From Pseudoalteromonas arctica (GTDB lineage: Bacteria; Pseudomonadota; Gammaproteobacteria; Enterobacterales; Alteromonadaceae), in contig NZ_JABBMT010000031.1 in NCBI RefSeq assembly GCF_012927645.1, positions 1 through 43,312 of the forward strand: DNA of 43,312 nt, read 5' to 3'. Of the stretch, positions 1 through 7,223 are shown piece by piece (the first letter of the stretch is position 1; every line of letters starts with the position of its first letter). The notes under the pieces were generated by a model. The model made no database searches. It saw only the letters and a list, made by a program, of their open reading frames with translations, and had not been told where the DNA came from. A program made the translations under genes and the position numbers.

Positions 1-45
1 TTATCTTTATAACCTAAAATCCCTCCCAAGCGACTCAACTCTACA

Positions 46-244
46 CTCTATAGCAAGCTGAGTGAAAAAATAATGGTAAGGTTACCTACAACGGGAAAAT
101 AGCGTAATCTTTCTCAAGGAAATATGTACCTGTCCCTTTTTATTCTCTATAGCAAGCTGAGTGAAAAAATAATGGTAAGGTTACCTACAACGGGAAAATA
201 GCGTAATCTTTCTCAAGGAAATATGTACCTGTCCCTTTTTATTC
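46..244. repeat. Tandem duplication of a 99-bp unit
   Basis: Bases 46-144 and 145-244 are two identical head-to-tail copies at a 99-bp offset. The unit begins CTCTATAGCAAGCTGAGTG and ends TGTACCTGTCCCTTTTTATT. It contains a small dyad (GGTAA-GG-TTACC) and has no open frame of note. The ending resembles sequence I associate with the flanks of REP-associated (Y1) transposase genes in marine gammaproteobacteria; that link is from memory and unverified. Bases 1-45 and 245-401 show nothing I can name. Confidence 0.9.
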
Positions 245-401
245 GTTCCTTTTATTCTTTAGCAGCTCATATATGCCTAATAGTGCCAACTATAAGTTTG
301 GATGTAAGCTGACAGGCAGGAATGAGCGAAAAGCAGACACTGAAAAAGTTAAATTTATTCCTACTTCTTTGAGTAGGAGCCGAATGTTGTCTGATAACAT
401 T

Positions 402-460
402 ATTAACCGCTGTTTTCGTGTGTTATAAACCATCTAAATGGTGTTGAATAAGCCGTTAAC
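402..460 (+). other. Possible integron attC-like site upstream of the esterase gene
   Basis: An imperfect stem pairs ATTAACCGCTG (402-412) with AAGCCGTTAAC (450-460), giving TTAAC/GTTAA ends like R''/R' boxes, a mismatch, then a GCT/AGC pairing. At 59 nt it has the size of short attC sites. The GTTAACT at 455-461 would be the left boundary of an esterase cassette, and it complements the AGCTAAC box after that gene at 6 of 7 bases. The conserved extrahelical bases cannot be confirmed by eye. Confidence 0.3.
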
Positions 461-474
461 TTTAAAGGTATCCA

Positions 475-1605
475 ATGAGATTTATATTAATCGTTTTATT
501 TTTTTTAAATTCTACTCAAGCTCTTGCGCAGTATGACCGCTTGAGTATAAATTCTGAGTTCCTAGGAAAAGACGTTACCGTTCAGATATCGTTACCAGAC
601 ACTTATCGACATTCTGATAACTTTTCATACCCTGTACTAGTTGTATTAGATGGCGCCACTCAATTCAATCACGCGGCAGCTAGCGCGCATTTTTACAGCA
701 CTTATGCAGCAATACCGGAAATGATTGTTGTAGGTGTAAGTCTAAAAAATAGATTAGCATTTTTTACTCATACTGAGCCTGATGCATTTGTCGGTCGAGC
801 CGGTAAAGCTGACTTACTCACGCGTTTCCTACAAGAAGAGTTATTAAACCAACTTAATAAGCAATATAGAGTTGCGCCTTATTATGTTATCGCAGGCCAC
901 TCACTTTCTGGTCTATATACCAGTTACCTTGCAGTTAAAGGTAATACTAAATTTAATGCTGCGATATCCATTAGCCCAAGTCTTTGGTGGGATGAAGCTA
1001 CAATAGTTACAGACTTTGAAAAGAAGCACTCAACCAGTGGAGCAAAAACTTTTCGATGGTTTCTAAGTATGGCAAGTGAGCCGAACGAAATGCCCGAAGC
1101 TTTTGAGCGCATGTTATTGGCATTGGAAAAAAAATCAAAATCAGGGCTTTATTATAAGTACGCAAGGTTCCCCGATGAAACACACGACACCACTCCCGTA
1201 GTAGGAATGGCAAAAGGGTTACAAGCTATTTTTTCTGATTGGAATGCGGTACCTGAGATTGATATCATGCCTCTGTCGAACCTAATAAAATTTTATGAGG
1301 ATAAAGCTAAAGAGTTCGGTTATGCATTCCCTTTATCGGCACATCAGTATAATGTTTATGGGCTCAAAGCTACGTATGAAGATAAGCCAGCATGGGGCGT
1401 TGAAATTTTGGAAAAAGGTACTGAGACTTTTCCTAATTCAGAGATACTGTGGGATAGTTTAGCAACAGCTTACAGTTTGAATAAGAATTTACCTGATGCG
1501 TTAAGTGCATCTGAGCGTGCGCTGGAACTGGCTGTTGCCAATAATTCAATTTTTATCGTTGAGATCAAGGAGCAAAATACGGACTTGAAGCTAAGCAAAA
1601 AATAG
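475..1605 (+). CDS. Secreted alpha/beta-hydrolase esterase with TPR-like C-terminus
   Basis: A 376-residue protein with a signal peptide at residues 1-18 (cleavage after ALA), so it is exported. Residues about 20-255 look like the putative esterase family (PF00756; esterase D / IroE type). The nucleophile elbow GHSLSG is at 141-146 (Ser143), and a candidate catalytic His237 lies in DETHDTTP. Residues about 290-365 (KATYEDKPAWGVEILEKG..., NSEILWDSLATAYSLNKN) look like one or two TPR units, a known arrangement in this family. The substrate is unknown; an ester or siderophore-type substrate is only a family guess. A weak Shine-Dalgarno (AAAGGTAT) precedes the ATG. It lies between two attC-like stems and may be a mobile gene cassette. 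Confidence 0.8.
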   Translation: MRFILIVLFFLNSTQALAQYDRLSINSEFLGKDVTVQISLPDTYRHSDNFSYPVLVVLDGATQFNHAAASAHFYSTYAAIPEMIVVGVSLKNRLAFFTHTEPDAFVGRAGKADLLTRFLQEELLNQLNKQYRVAPYYVIAGHSLSGLYTSYLAVKGNTKFNAAISISPSLWWDEATIVTDFEKKHSTSGAKTFRWFLSMASEPNEMPEAFERMLLALEKKSKSGLYYKYARFPDETHDTTPVVGMAKGLQAIFSDWNAVPEIDIMPLSNLIKFYEDKAKEFGYAFPLSAHQYNVYGLKATYEDKPAWGVEILEKGTETFPNSEILWDSLATAYSLNKNLPDALSASERALELAVANNSIFIVEIKEQNTDLKLSKK

Positions 1606-1635
1606 ATGGTCATCAGGTAGCCTGTAAAGTAATAC

Positions 1636-1723
1636 AGCTAACAATCAAATCTTATCGCCAGCAAATAGCGCTGGCGTGACTTTAACCCTCTGAGCAAATT
1701 CTCACGCTAAATTTAGGCGTTGC
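1636..1723 (+). other. attC-like site after the esterase gene
   Basis: This 88-nt segment starts 30 bases after the esterase stop. It begins AGCTAACAATCAAATC and ends CTAAATTTAGGCGTTGC. The two ends pair imperfectly (AAC/GTT, then CAAAT against ATTTA), as R''-L'' and L'-R' arms would. A perfect 7-bp hairpin CGCCAGC/GCTGGCG lies inside (1656-1676). The AGCTAAC box is identical to the one ending the next plus-strand gene at 3395. Support is by eye only. Confidence 0.35.
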
Positions 1724-1745
1724 TGAGTGATAACAATTGATACGT

Positions 1746-1770
1746 GCCAGACTCTAACTTCGAGTCTGGC
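1746..1770. terminator. Hairpin between esterase and recombinase genes
   Basis: GCCAGACTC (1746-1754) pairs perfectly with GAGTCTGGC (1762-1770) across a 7-nt loop, between the 3' ends of two converging genes. There is no T-run on either side, so it is a terminator candidate by position only. It could instead be a recombination or cassette structure. Confidence 0.4.
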
Positions 1771-1782
1771 TTAGGTCCAAAT

Positions 1783-2406
1783 TTAAGCATCGATCTGTTC
1801 TGATACTTCTAACGCATCATCAACTTCTATTCCCAAGTACCTGACAGTGCTCTCTAGTTTTCTATGGCCAAGTAGAAGCTGACAGGCTCTTAAATTTTTA
1901 GTTTTTTTGTAAATTAGTGATGGTTTGGTACGTCTCATAGAATGAGTGCCATATTGAGTCTTATCTAATCCAATTGAGGTGACCCAAGAATCAACTATAC
2001 GTCCATATTGACGGGTTGAAAGGTGTTCAGAGGAATGAATTCGTGACTTAAACAAGTAATCATAAGAATTGAGAGTAAATTGCTCTATGAGCGCCACAAT
2101 TGATTTCCTTGTATTTCCAGTAATTTCAAATTGAACAGGCATACCAGTCTTTTTTTGAACGACTATTGCCCTTGATTGGATTGTTTTACCATGAGCGATG
2201 TCATTAACTTTTAGTGAAACTAAATCACACCCTCTTAGTTTGCTATCTATGGCTAGGTTAAATAGTGCTAGATCTCTTATTTTATGAAAAAGTTCTAGTC
2301 GTATTCGGATAGCCCATATTTGCTGTAATTTTAAAGGTAACTTTTGTCCTACAAGCTTATTTTTATTCCAAGGCTCTTTAGGCTGATATATAGTTAACTG
2401 GTGCAT
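1783..2406 (-). CDS. Short stand-alone tyrosine recombinase (phage-integrase family)
   Basis: 207 residues consisting almost only of a tyrosine-recombinase catalytic domain. Visible catalytic positions are Arg58 (DSKLRGCDL), Lys85/86, His155-x-x-Arg158 (THSMRRT), His181 (LLLGHRK) and Tyr190 (STVRYLG). The N-terminal core-binding domain of XerC/D or phage integrases is absent, and the protein lacks the length and insert of integron IntI. Small integrases of this form are known in gammaproteobacteria; their targets are mostly undefined. It is on the minus strand, opposite to its neighbours, in a stretch bounded by attC-like sequence. Its function on a specific site is inferred, not shown. Confidence 0.85.
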   Translation of the reverse strand: MHQLTIYQPKEPWNKNKLVGQKLPLKLQQIWAIRIRLELFHKIRDLALFNLAIDSKLRGCDLVSLKVNDIAHGKTIQSRAIVVQKKTGMPVQFEITGNTRKSIVALIEQFTLNSYDYLFKSRIHSSEHLSTRQYGRIVDSWVTSIGLDKTQYGTHSMRRTKPSLIYKKTKNLRACQLLLGHRKLESTVRYLGIEVDDALEVSEQIDA

Positions 2407-2501
2407 TAGTTGTACTCCGGTGTTTATGGAGTTTTAAGCTTAGCTTGCTACAAAAAAATTCGGGTATGAGCGATCTATAGTCATTCAGGAGATTTGCCGC
2501 C

Positions 2502-2529
2502 AGCTAAGTAAAGCTAAGTAAAGCTAAGA
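2502..2529. repeat. Short tandem repeat, 10-bp unit AGCTAAGTAA
   Basis: Nearly three copies of AGCTAAGTAA run head to tail, in the 294-bp gap between the recombinase start and the next plus-strand gene. A second short array of three heptamers (GTTTGCT, GTTTGCT, GTTAGCT) lies at 2665-2685. No promoter or gene is evident in the rest of this gap. Confidence 0.8.
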
Positions 2530-2700
2530 GGATACTTCCCCTTTTTCTACATGACGAAATAACTCATCCCATGTATAATATATATAGCTAGCAATAACTT
2601 ATGCTTTTTGCTATTAATATGAGCTCATAAAATAAGGACATTTTTGCGCTAAAATAGAGAAAGTGTTTGCTGTTTGCTGTTAGCTGTCTAGGAGAGTTCT

Positions 2701-3400
2701 GTGTTACCAGGAGATGTTTTATTAGTAACAGGTGAAGGAAAATTGTCTTCATCTCTTGTTGCATTGCAAAAAGTTATTTATCCAAAAGCTAGTTCAAGCC
2801 ATGTTGAATTATGCTTGGGTGATGGCGTTTTTATACATTCTACAGGTGATAAAGGTGTTCACCTTACCCTGCTGATTGATGAAGATGTTGCTTGTAAAAA
2901 TAGATGGAGAGTTATTAGACATAAATCTATTACAGGAGCAGGTTTGAGTACCGAAAAACTTCAAAAAGCAGCTATGTTTTTTATGCCCAAGATTACAACA
3001 AAGTATTCATGGGGTCGGGAAATGATACGTCATCATTTTGCTCTGAACTTGTCGCTAAAGCCTATGATGGAGCCGGAATAGAAATTTTTGAAGGAAAAGC
3101 TCCTAGTAAAGTTACACCTGCACATTTTGATAAAGAAGCAGATAATTTGGAAGATTGGTTAGATGTTACCGAACAGTACAAAACTATTCTCGCTGATATG
3201 AAGGAAAATGAATTTCCCTACAGGCTTGCTGCTAATACATTAAGTACAGTAATGACGCGACGAAAAGCACATGAGCCATTCCGACAGAAAACATTGAGCA
3301 TTTTGAGAATGGCTCACCAAAAAATCAAGAATTAGCTAAAAAAATGAGAGAGATGCTCGCGGGTAGAGAGTTAAAGTATTGGCACGAGAAAGACAGCTAA
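2701..3400 (+). pseudogene. Frameshifted YiiX-like (permuted NlpC/P60) cysteine hydrolase
   Basis: Three overlapping frames together read as one protein. Bases 2701 to about 3014 give the N-terminus with the family His (SSSHVELCLG, His34). From about 3012 to 3278 a second frame carries the nucleophile Cys (DTSSFCSELVAKAYD) and continues to RRKAHEP. A third frame from about 3278 ends ...KKMREMLAGRELKYWHEKDS at the TAA of 3398-3400. Both shifts look like a lost base; the first is at the GGGG run 3011-3014, the second at 3276-3290. H and C in this order is the permuted papain-like arrangement of PF05708. The start is GTG behind AGGAGAG (2690-2696). As sequenced it is broken; sequencing error cannot be excluded. 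The stop codon overlaps the attC-like R'' box, as in integron cassettes. Confidence 0.75.
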
Positions 3401-3456
3401 CAAGAGCATGTTGGCAGACTGGTTTCCGAGCCAGCCGCAAATGCTGGCGTTATAAC
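3395..3456 (+). other. Short attC-like recombination site
   Basis: A 62-nt segment from AGCTAAC (R''-like, overlapping the TAA of the preceding gene) to GTTATAAC (R'-like, 3449-3456). The arms pair imperfectly in the attC manner: AGCAT near the left (3404-3408) pairs with ATGCT near the right, followed by TTG...CTGG against CCAGCCGCAA with unpaired bases. GCCAGC/GCTGGC (3430-3448) forms an inner dyad. TTATAAC from 3450 complements the GTATAAC box after abiV, as expected if 3450 onward is the left end of the abiV cassette. Confidence 0.55.
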
Positions 3457-3470
3457 TCATAGGAGTGATC

Positions 3471-4136
3471 GTGAGTAAAAATTTGAGACAGTGGAAAAAT
3501 ACACTCAGTTCACGTGAAATTGCTGATGGAATGAACTTTGCTCAACAAAACGCTAACCGACTATTGAGAGACGCTGAAAAACTGTTTGAACTTGAAAGCT
3601 ACCCGACAGCTTATTCGTTAGCTGTCTTAGCAATTGAAGAGGCTGGTAAAATTTCAATCTTACGTGAGTTAGCAGTCGCAAGAGATGGCAATGACGTCAA
3701 AGACGCTTGGAAAGCTTATCGCAGTCATACAAAAAAGAATATGATGTATGTATTTCCTTATTTGGTTGCAAATGGCTGTACAAAACTGCGTGACTTCGGT
3801 GGTATTTACTCCGAGAAAAACGATTTTCCAGCGCTACTAGACGATCTAAAGCAAGTCGGATTTTATACAGATTGCTTAGGTCAAAAAAATTGGTCAGTTC
3901 CTAGTCAAGTAATCGACAAAGAAGCAGCTGATGATATTCTGAGAATTACTCGTATTTTGTGTAAGCATCAAACATATACACAAAAAGAGATTGAGCTTTG
4001 GATTAAACACATTAAACCTGTGTGGAAATCTTCAATGCCAGAAATGCAAATAGCTTTAAAGGCATGGTTCAACGAGATGCTCGATGAAGGTTTAGCGAAA
4101 GAATCTGATCTTCCCTTCGAAGAGTTTGTCGGCTAA
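3471..4136 (+). CDS. AbiV-family abortive infection protein
   Basis: 221 residues from the GTG at 3471, chosen because AGGAG at 3461-3465 lies 5 bases upstream; an alternative GTG at 3465 would sit inside that ribosome site. The N-terminal half carries the AbiV-type helical signature: DAEKLFELESYPTAYSLA followed by VLAIEEAGKISILRELA, then YRSHTKKN (PF18728 by recollection). Lactococcal AbiV blocks phage development by interfering with late phage translation; a similar anti-phage role here is inference. The protein is soluble, with no signal or membrane segment. It starts about 20 bases after an attC-like site and ends 5 bases before a Vibrio-type attC half, the layout of an integron cassette gene. 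Confidence 0.75.
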   Translation: MSKNLRQWKNTLSSREIADGMNFAQQNANRLLRDAEKLFELESYPTAYSLAVLAIEEAGKISILRELAVARDGNDVKDAWKAYRSHTKKNMMYVFPYLVANGCTKLRDFGGIYSEKNDFPALLDDLKQVGFYTDCLGQKNWSVPSQVIDKEAADDILRITRILCKHQTYTQKEIELWIKHIKPVWKSSMPEMQIALKAWFNEMLDEGLAKESDLPFEEFVG

Positions 4137-4140
4137 ATGA

Positions 4141-4187
4141 GTATAACAAAGCGTTTAAGGCAGCGTTCGCAACGCTTGGCACTTTCA
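4141..4187 (+). other. 5' half of a Vibrio-repeat-like attC site (truncated)
   Basis: Immediately after the abiV stop is GTATAACAAAGCGTTTAAGG, continuing to CGCAACGCTTGGCACTTTC. From memory this matches the conserved left half of the superintegron attC repeats (VCR/VPR type) of Vibrio and relatives. The matching right half (a TTGCGTTGC... GGCGTTA arm) is not found in the next 300 bases, so the site appears truncated at about 4187, marking the edge of the cassette cluster. Confidence 0.65.
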
Positions 4188-4300
4188 TGAGTATTGAAGG
4201 CCGGTGGGTTCAAATATTGACTTCACACATTAAGAATCTTCAATGTCTGCAATTGGCACTTAGCCTATAGTCGGTATAGAGTGGCCCCGCCATTTATCAG

Positions 4301-4348
4301 ACCTACGTCTAAATGTAGGTTGGTTAAGCCGAAGGCGCCACCCAACAA
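4301..4348. repeat. Intergenic inverted-repeat element
   Basis: ACCTAC (4301-4306) pairs with GTAGGT (4315-4320). The following GTTGGTTAAGCCGAAGGCGC and CACCCAACA give a second imperfect dyad (GCC-GAA-GGC core). This resembles the GTAGG-TTGGGTT...AACCCAAC class of small dispersed repeats seen in many bacteria. Only one copy is visible here. The remainder of 4188-4424 holds nothing I can name. Confidence 0.4.
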
Positions 4349-4424
4349 TTTTTCAAATTCATTTTTTGCCCGTAATTGGCACATCTTTAACTATCAGATT
4401 TAATTGAGTCTTAGCTCGATAATT

Positions 4425-4464
4425 TATAATAAAATACAATGCAACGCTTAATCGTTGCATTGTA
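4425..4464 (-). terminator. Rho-independent terminator of the acyl-CoA synthetase gene
   Basis: A perfect 12-bp stem TACAATGCAACG / CGTTGCATTGTA (4435-4464) has a 6-nt loop. On the minus strand it is followed by TTTTATTATAAATT. It lies 20 bases past the stop codon. Confidence 0.85.
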
Positions 4465-4483
4465 ATAAAACAGCCGTTAATTA

Positions 4484-6229
4484 TTACGAAAATGCTGACT
4501 CGGCGAGTTCTTCTTGCATTTGTTCGCGCATTTTAAATTTTTGCAATTTGCCGGTTACTGTCATCGGGTAATGTTCTACAAAACGAATGTATTTAGGCTG
4601 TTTAAAGTAGGCGAGTTTGTCTTTTAAAAATAATCGAATTGCTTGCTCATCAAGTACTTCACCTTCTTTAGGTTGGATCCAAGCACACACTTCTTCGCCA
4701 AATTTTTCATCGGTAATGCCAAAAATTGCCGCATCTTGTACGCCTGGGTAAGTATAAAGTACTTCTTCAATTTCACGCGGGTAGATATTTTCGCCGCCGC
4801 GAATAATCATATCTTTAATTCGCCCGACAATGGCAACAAACCCTTCTTCATCCATTACCCCTAGATCTCCGGAGTGTAGCCAGCCATCTTTATCGATAGT
4901 CGCGGCGGTTTTTTCTGCATCATTCCAATAGCAGCGCATGATCCCAGCACCTCGGCTACACACTTCACCCGGTAGGCCTACTTTTTGGATATTACCGACC
5001 TCATCGATAATTTTGACTTCTGTGTGAGCTAAAGCCCGACCAACAGTGGTAACTTGTTTTTCTAGAGGAGAGTCAATTTCAGTGACATTATTGATAGGGC
5101 TGCATTCTGTTTGCCCATAGCCAATCACGACTTCATTCATATGCATTAATGATTGTACTTTGCGCATTACTTGCTCTGGGCATGTCGAGCCTGCCATTAT
5201 TCCAGTGCGTAAGCTTGATAAATCAAAGCGGTCAAACTCTTTTAGCTCGAGTTCAGCGATAAACATAGTGGGAACGCCATGTAAGGCTGTACAACGTTCT
5301 TTTTCTACTACTTCAAGTGTAATGGTCGGATCAAATGAATCTCCCGGGAATACCGCCGTGGCGCCTTTACTGATACACACCAGATTGCCAAGCACCATAC
5401 CAAAGCAATGATACAATGGCACAGGAATACACAGTTTATCGGCTGCTGTTAAGCGCATCGCATTAGCCATTAAAAAACCATTATTTAAAATATTTTTATG
5501 GGAAAGGGTTGCGCCTTTAGGATTGCCTGTGGTGCCAGAGGTAAACTGGATATTGATATCGTGATCTGGTTGCAATGTTGCCGCAATGGTATTAAGCGTC
5601 AGTTGTGTTGCATCGTTAGGCAGTGACATGACGTGTTTAAAACTAAACATGCCTGGTGCGGGCTCATCGCCAATGCGGATGATGTTCTTTAAGTGAGGAA
5701 GGTTTTTTGTACGCAATTTCCCTGCTTGTGAGCTACTAAGCTCAGGGAGTAACTCGTTAAGCATAGCAAGATAGTTACTGGCCTTAAAATTGGATGCGGT
5801 GATAAGTGTTGAACATTCGACAGAGTTAAGAGCAAATTGCAATTCGTTGGGGCGGTATGCAGGGTTAATACATACCATAATGGCACCAATTTTGGCGGTT
5901 GCAAATTGAGTTAAACACCATTCAAGATTATTAGGTGACCAGATACCAACACGGTCGCCTGGTTTTACACCTAAAGCCAGTAACCCCATTGCCAGCTGGT
6001 TGATCTGCTGCTGATATTCTTTATAGCTTAAACGAAGGTTTTGATGATGTAGCACTATTGCAGGGTGGCCTGGGTTATTGTCGACAATGGAATCAAAGTA
6101 ATCACCTATGGTTTTATGAATCAATGCCGGGCTTAGTGCTCCTTGATAGTAGCTATGCTCTAAACCTACTGTATCTTTGACTGCTTTATTTGCATCGGTT
6201 GCAGTTGTATTACTGTTACTTATTTGCAT
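4484..6229 (-). CDS. AMP-forming acyl-CoA synthetase (FadD-like)
   Basis: 581 residues from the ATG at 6229, which has GGAG about nine bases upstream; an ATG six codons earlier (6247) would place that ribosome site inside the gene. It should activate a fatty or other carboxylic acid to its CoA thioester through an acyl-AMP. ANL-superfamily motifs are intact: IQFTSGTTGNPKG (about residues 227-239), YGQTECSP, the hinge region GDLGVMDEEGFVAIVGRIKD, and the C-terminal catalytic-lysine motif VTGKLQKFKMRE. There is no signal or membrane segment. Chain length cannot be read from the sequence. It is transcribed alone, closed by its own terminator, and is the first housekeeping-type gene after the accessory region. 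Confidence 0.9.
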   Translation of the reverse strand: MQISNSNTTATDANKAVKDTVGLEHSYYQGALSPALIHKTIGDYFDSIVDNNPGHPAIVLHHQNLRLSYKEYQQQINQLAMGLLALGVKPGDRVGIWSPNNLEWCLTQFATAKIGAIMVCINPAYRPNELQFALNSVECSTLITASNFKASNYLAMLNELLPELSSSQAGKLRTKNLPHLKNIIRIGDEPAPGMFSFKHVMSLPNDATQLTLNTIAATLQPDHDINIQFTSGTTGNPKGATLSHKNILNNGFLMANAMRLTAADKLCIPVPLYHCFGMVLGNLVCISKGATAVFPGDSFDPTITLEVVEKERCTALHGVPTMFIAELELKEFDRFDLSSLRTGIMAGSTCPEQVMRKVQSLMHMNEVVIGYGQTECSPINNVTEIDSPLEKQVTTVGRALAHTEVKIIDEVGNIQKVGLPGEVCSRGAGIMRCYWNDAEKTAATIDKDGWLHSGDLGVMDEEGFVAIVGRIKDMIIRGGENIYPREIEEVLYTYPGVQDAAIFGITDEKFGEEVCAWIQPKEGEVLDEQAIRLFLKDKLAYFKQPKYIRFVEHYPMTVTGKLQKFKMREQMQEELAESAFS

Positions 6230-6343
6230 GTACGGTCTCCGTGTCAATGTTGTGAGAGTCTACTCAGTTAGAAAAACATAGATTGTCGACAAATGAAAGC
6301 GCTATACGACCAATGTAGTAATAAAATGAGGAATGTTAGGCAA

Positions 6344-6394
6344 TAAAAAACGCTAGCTGTAGATACAACAAAAACATTGTAGTACACACTAGCG
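6344..6394 (-). terminator. Terminator of the DUF3010 gene
   Basis: CGCTAG at 6351 pairs with CTAGCG ending at 6394, with further pairing inside (TGTA/TACA and TACAA/TTGTA). On the minus strand the stem is followed by TTTTTTATTG. Confidence 0.75.
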
Positions 6395-6429
6395 TCGCAT
6401 CTGATTGTAAATTGAGCTTTAATCGAAAA

Positions 6430-6876
6430 TTAAAGCTCCTCACTGCGGTAGGTTTTTTTCATTAAATGTACATATGCATTTACAAACGCATTTTCTTGGT
6501 ACTTTTTCAGTCCCGTTTCTGCAAAATCGATCGGGATTGGATTACGCTTTAATTGTTCTTTAATTTCGGTCACTGTGAATAAGTGTACGTCGAGTTCTTT
6601 AATTAATTGAATTGCAGTTTCCATTTTGAAACCGTTCGCACTGCCAGCAAATTTACCTTTCGGGGCACGTTGACGAATAGCGACTGAATCAATTTGATAG
6701 TCCTGCATCAGTTTTGCAAAATCAAATTGGAATTTACGCATTACTTCAGTGTCATTACCATTACCTAAGGTAAAGCGAGTTTGGCGAATATCTCGTATAT
6801 CAAATACATCGTTATCTTTTGTTAAAATACACAGTAGTACGTCACTACCGGTAATCTCTACACCGCATGTTCTCAT
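6430..6876 (-). CDS. DUF3010 family protein
   Basis: 148 residues if translation starts at the ATG of 6876, which has AGAGA about seven bases upstream; the ATG two codons earlier (6882) abuts that purine run. Small soluble protein beginning MRTCGVEITGSDVLLCILTK, with IRQRAPKGKFAGSANGFKME in the middle. I recognise it as the DUF3010 family found in Vibrio, Shewanella and Pseudoalteromonas. The N-terminal GxEI...GxD... and beta-strand pattern could suggest an RNase H-like fold, which is a guess. No function is known to me. It is monocistronic, with its own terminator. Confidence 0.8.
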   Translation of the reverse strand: MRTCGVEITGSDVLLCILTKDNDVFDIRDIRQTRFTLGNGNDTEVMRKFQFDFAKLMQDYQIDSVAIRQRAPKGKFAGSANGFKMETAIQLIKELDVHLFTVTEIKEQLKRNPIPIDFAETGLKKYQENAFVNAYVHLMKKTYRSEEL

Positions 6877-7001
6877 TGTCATTCTCTAAATAACTAATTT
6901 GGGCAGTATTATATCAATTAAACGCCTTAAAAACAGTGCATTTTAAAACCGATTTCAATCCCAATGCCACGGTGGTCGTTTACGCAGATATCTTCATCAA
7001 T

Positions 7002-7030
7002 TTGGTTTGGGTATATTTCGGGTATATTAT
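7002..7030 (+). promoter_or_regulatory. Candidate thrS operon promoter
   Basis: TTGGTT (7002-7007), a 17-bp spacer, and TATTAT (7025-7030). A direct repeat GGGTATATT (7009-7017 and 7020-7028) overlaps it. If used, it gives a leader of about 300 nt before thrS, comparable to the long regulated leader of E. coli thrS. A second weaker candidate is TTGTCG (7260) with TAATAA (7283). Confidence 0.5.
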
Positions 7031-7138
7031 AGGTGTGCGATTAAATTTAACGTGGCAAAACGGATACTATTAGACGAGGTCATTAGGTGAACCACCAACT
7101 GCAATTAAGTATGAATGCGAGAATTATTTGTCAATTTG

Positions 7139-7223
7139 TCTGGCTAAATACTTGTATTTAATGACTCCAAACGCGACAATAACCCCTTGTGTTTGCTAAG
7201 ACTCAACAAATACATTAGCCAGA
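7139..7223 (+). promoter_or_regulatory. Long imperfect hairpin in the thrS leader
   Basis: TCTGGCTAA (7139-7147) pairs with TTAGCCAGA (7215-7223). After a short bulge, TGTATTT pairs with AAATACA. The loop of about 45 nt contains CCCCTTGTGTTTGC. E. coli ThrRS represses its own mRNA through leader structures that mimic the tRNA-Thr anticodon arm. This stem is a candidate equivalent, but resemblance to the tRNA is not established. It also overlaps the end of a possible 24-codon leader ORF (7087-7161). Confidence 0.45.

Noticed and set aside
46..244. Direct repeats as a CRISPR array
   Set aside because: Only two contiguous 99-bp copies without spacers; no cas gene in the window.
1783..2406. Recombinase as integron integrase IntI
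   Set aside because: Too short (207 residues), no core-binding domain and no IntI-specific insert; no attI beside it.
2588..2685. An additional attC just upstream of the YiiX-like gene
   Set aside because: Ends at GTTAGCT but the arms AATAACTTATGC and GCTGTTTGCTGTT do not pair in a convincing way.
3011..3014. Programmed frameshift signal in the YiiX-like gene
   Set aside because: GGGG without a canonical slippery heptamer or a clear downstream stem; a lost base is simpler.
5160..5411. Plus-strand ORF inside the acyl-CoA synthetase gene
   Set aside because: Antisense shadow of a clear coding gene; no ribosome site or family resemblance.
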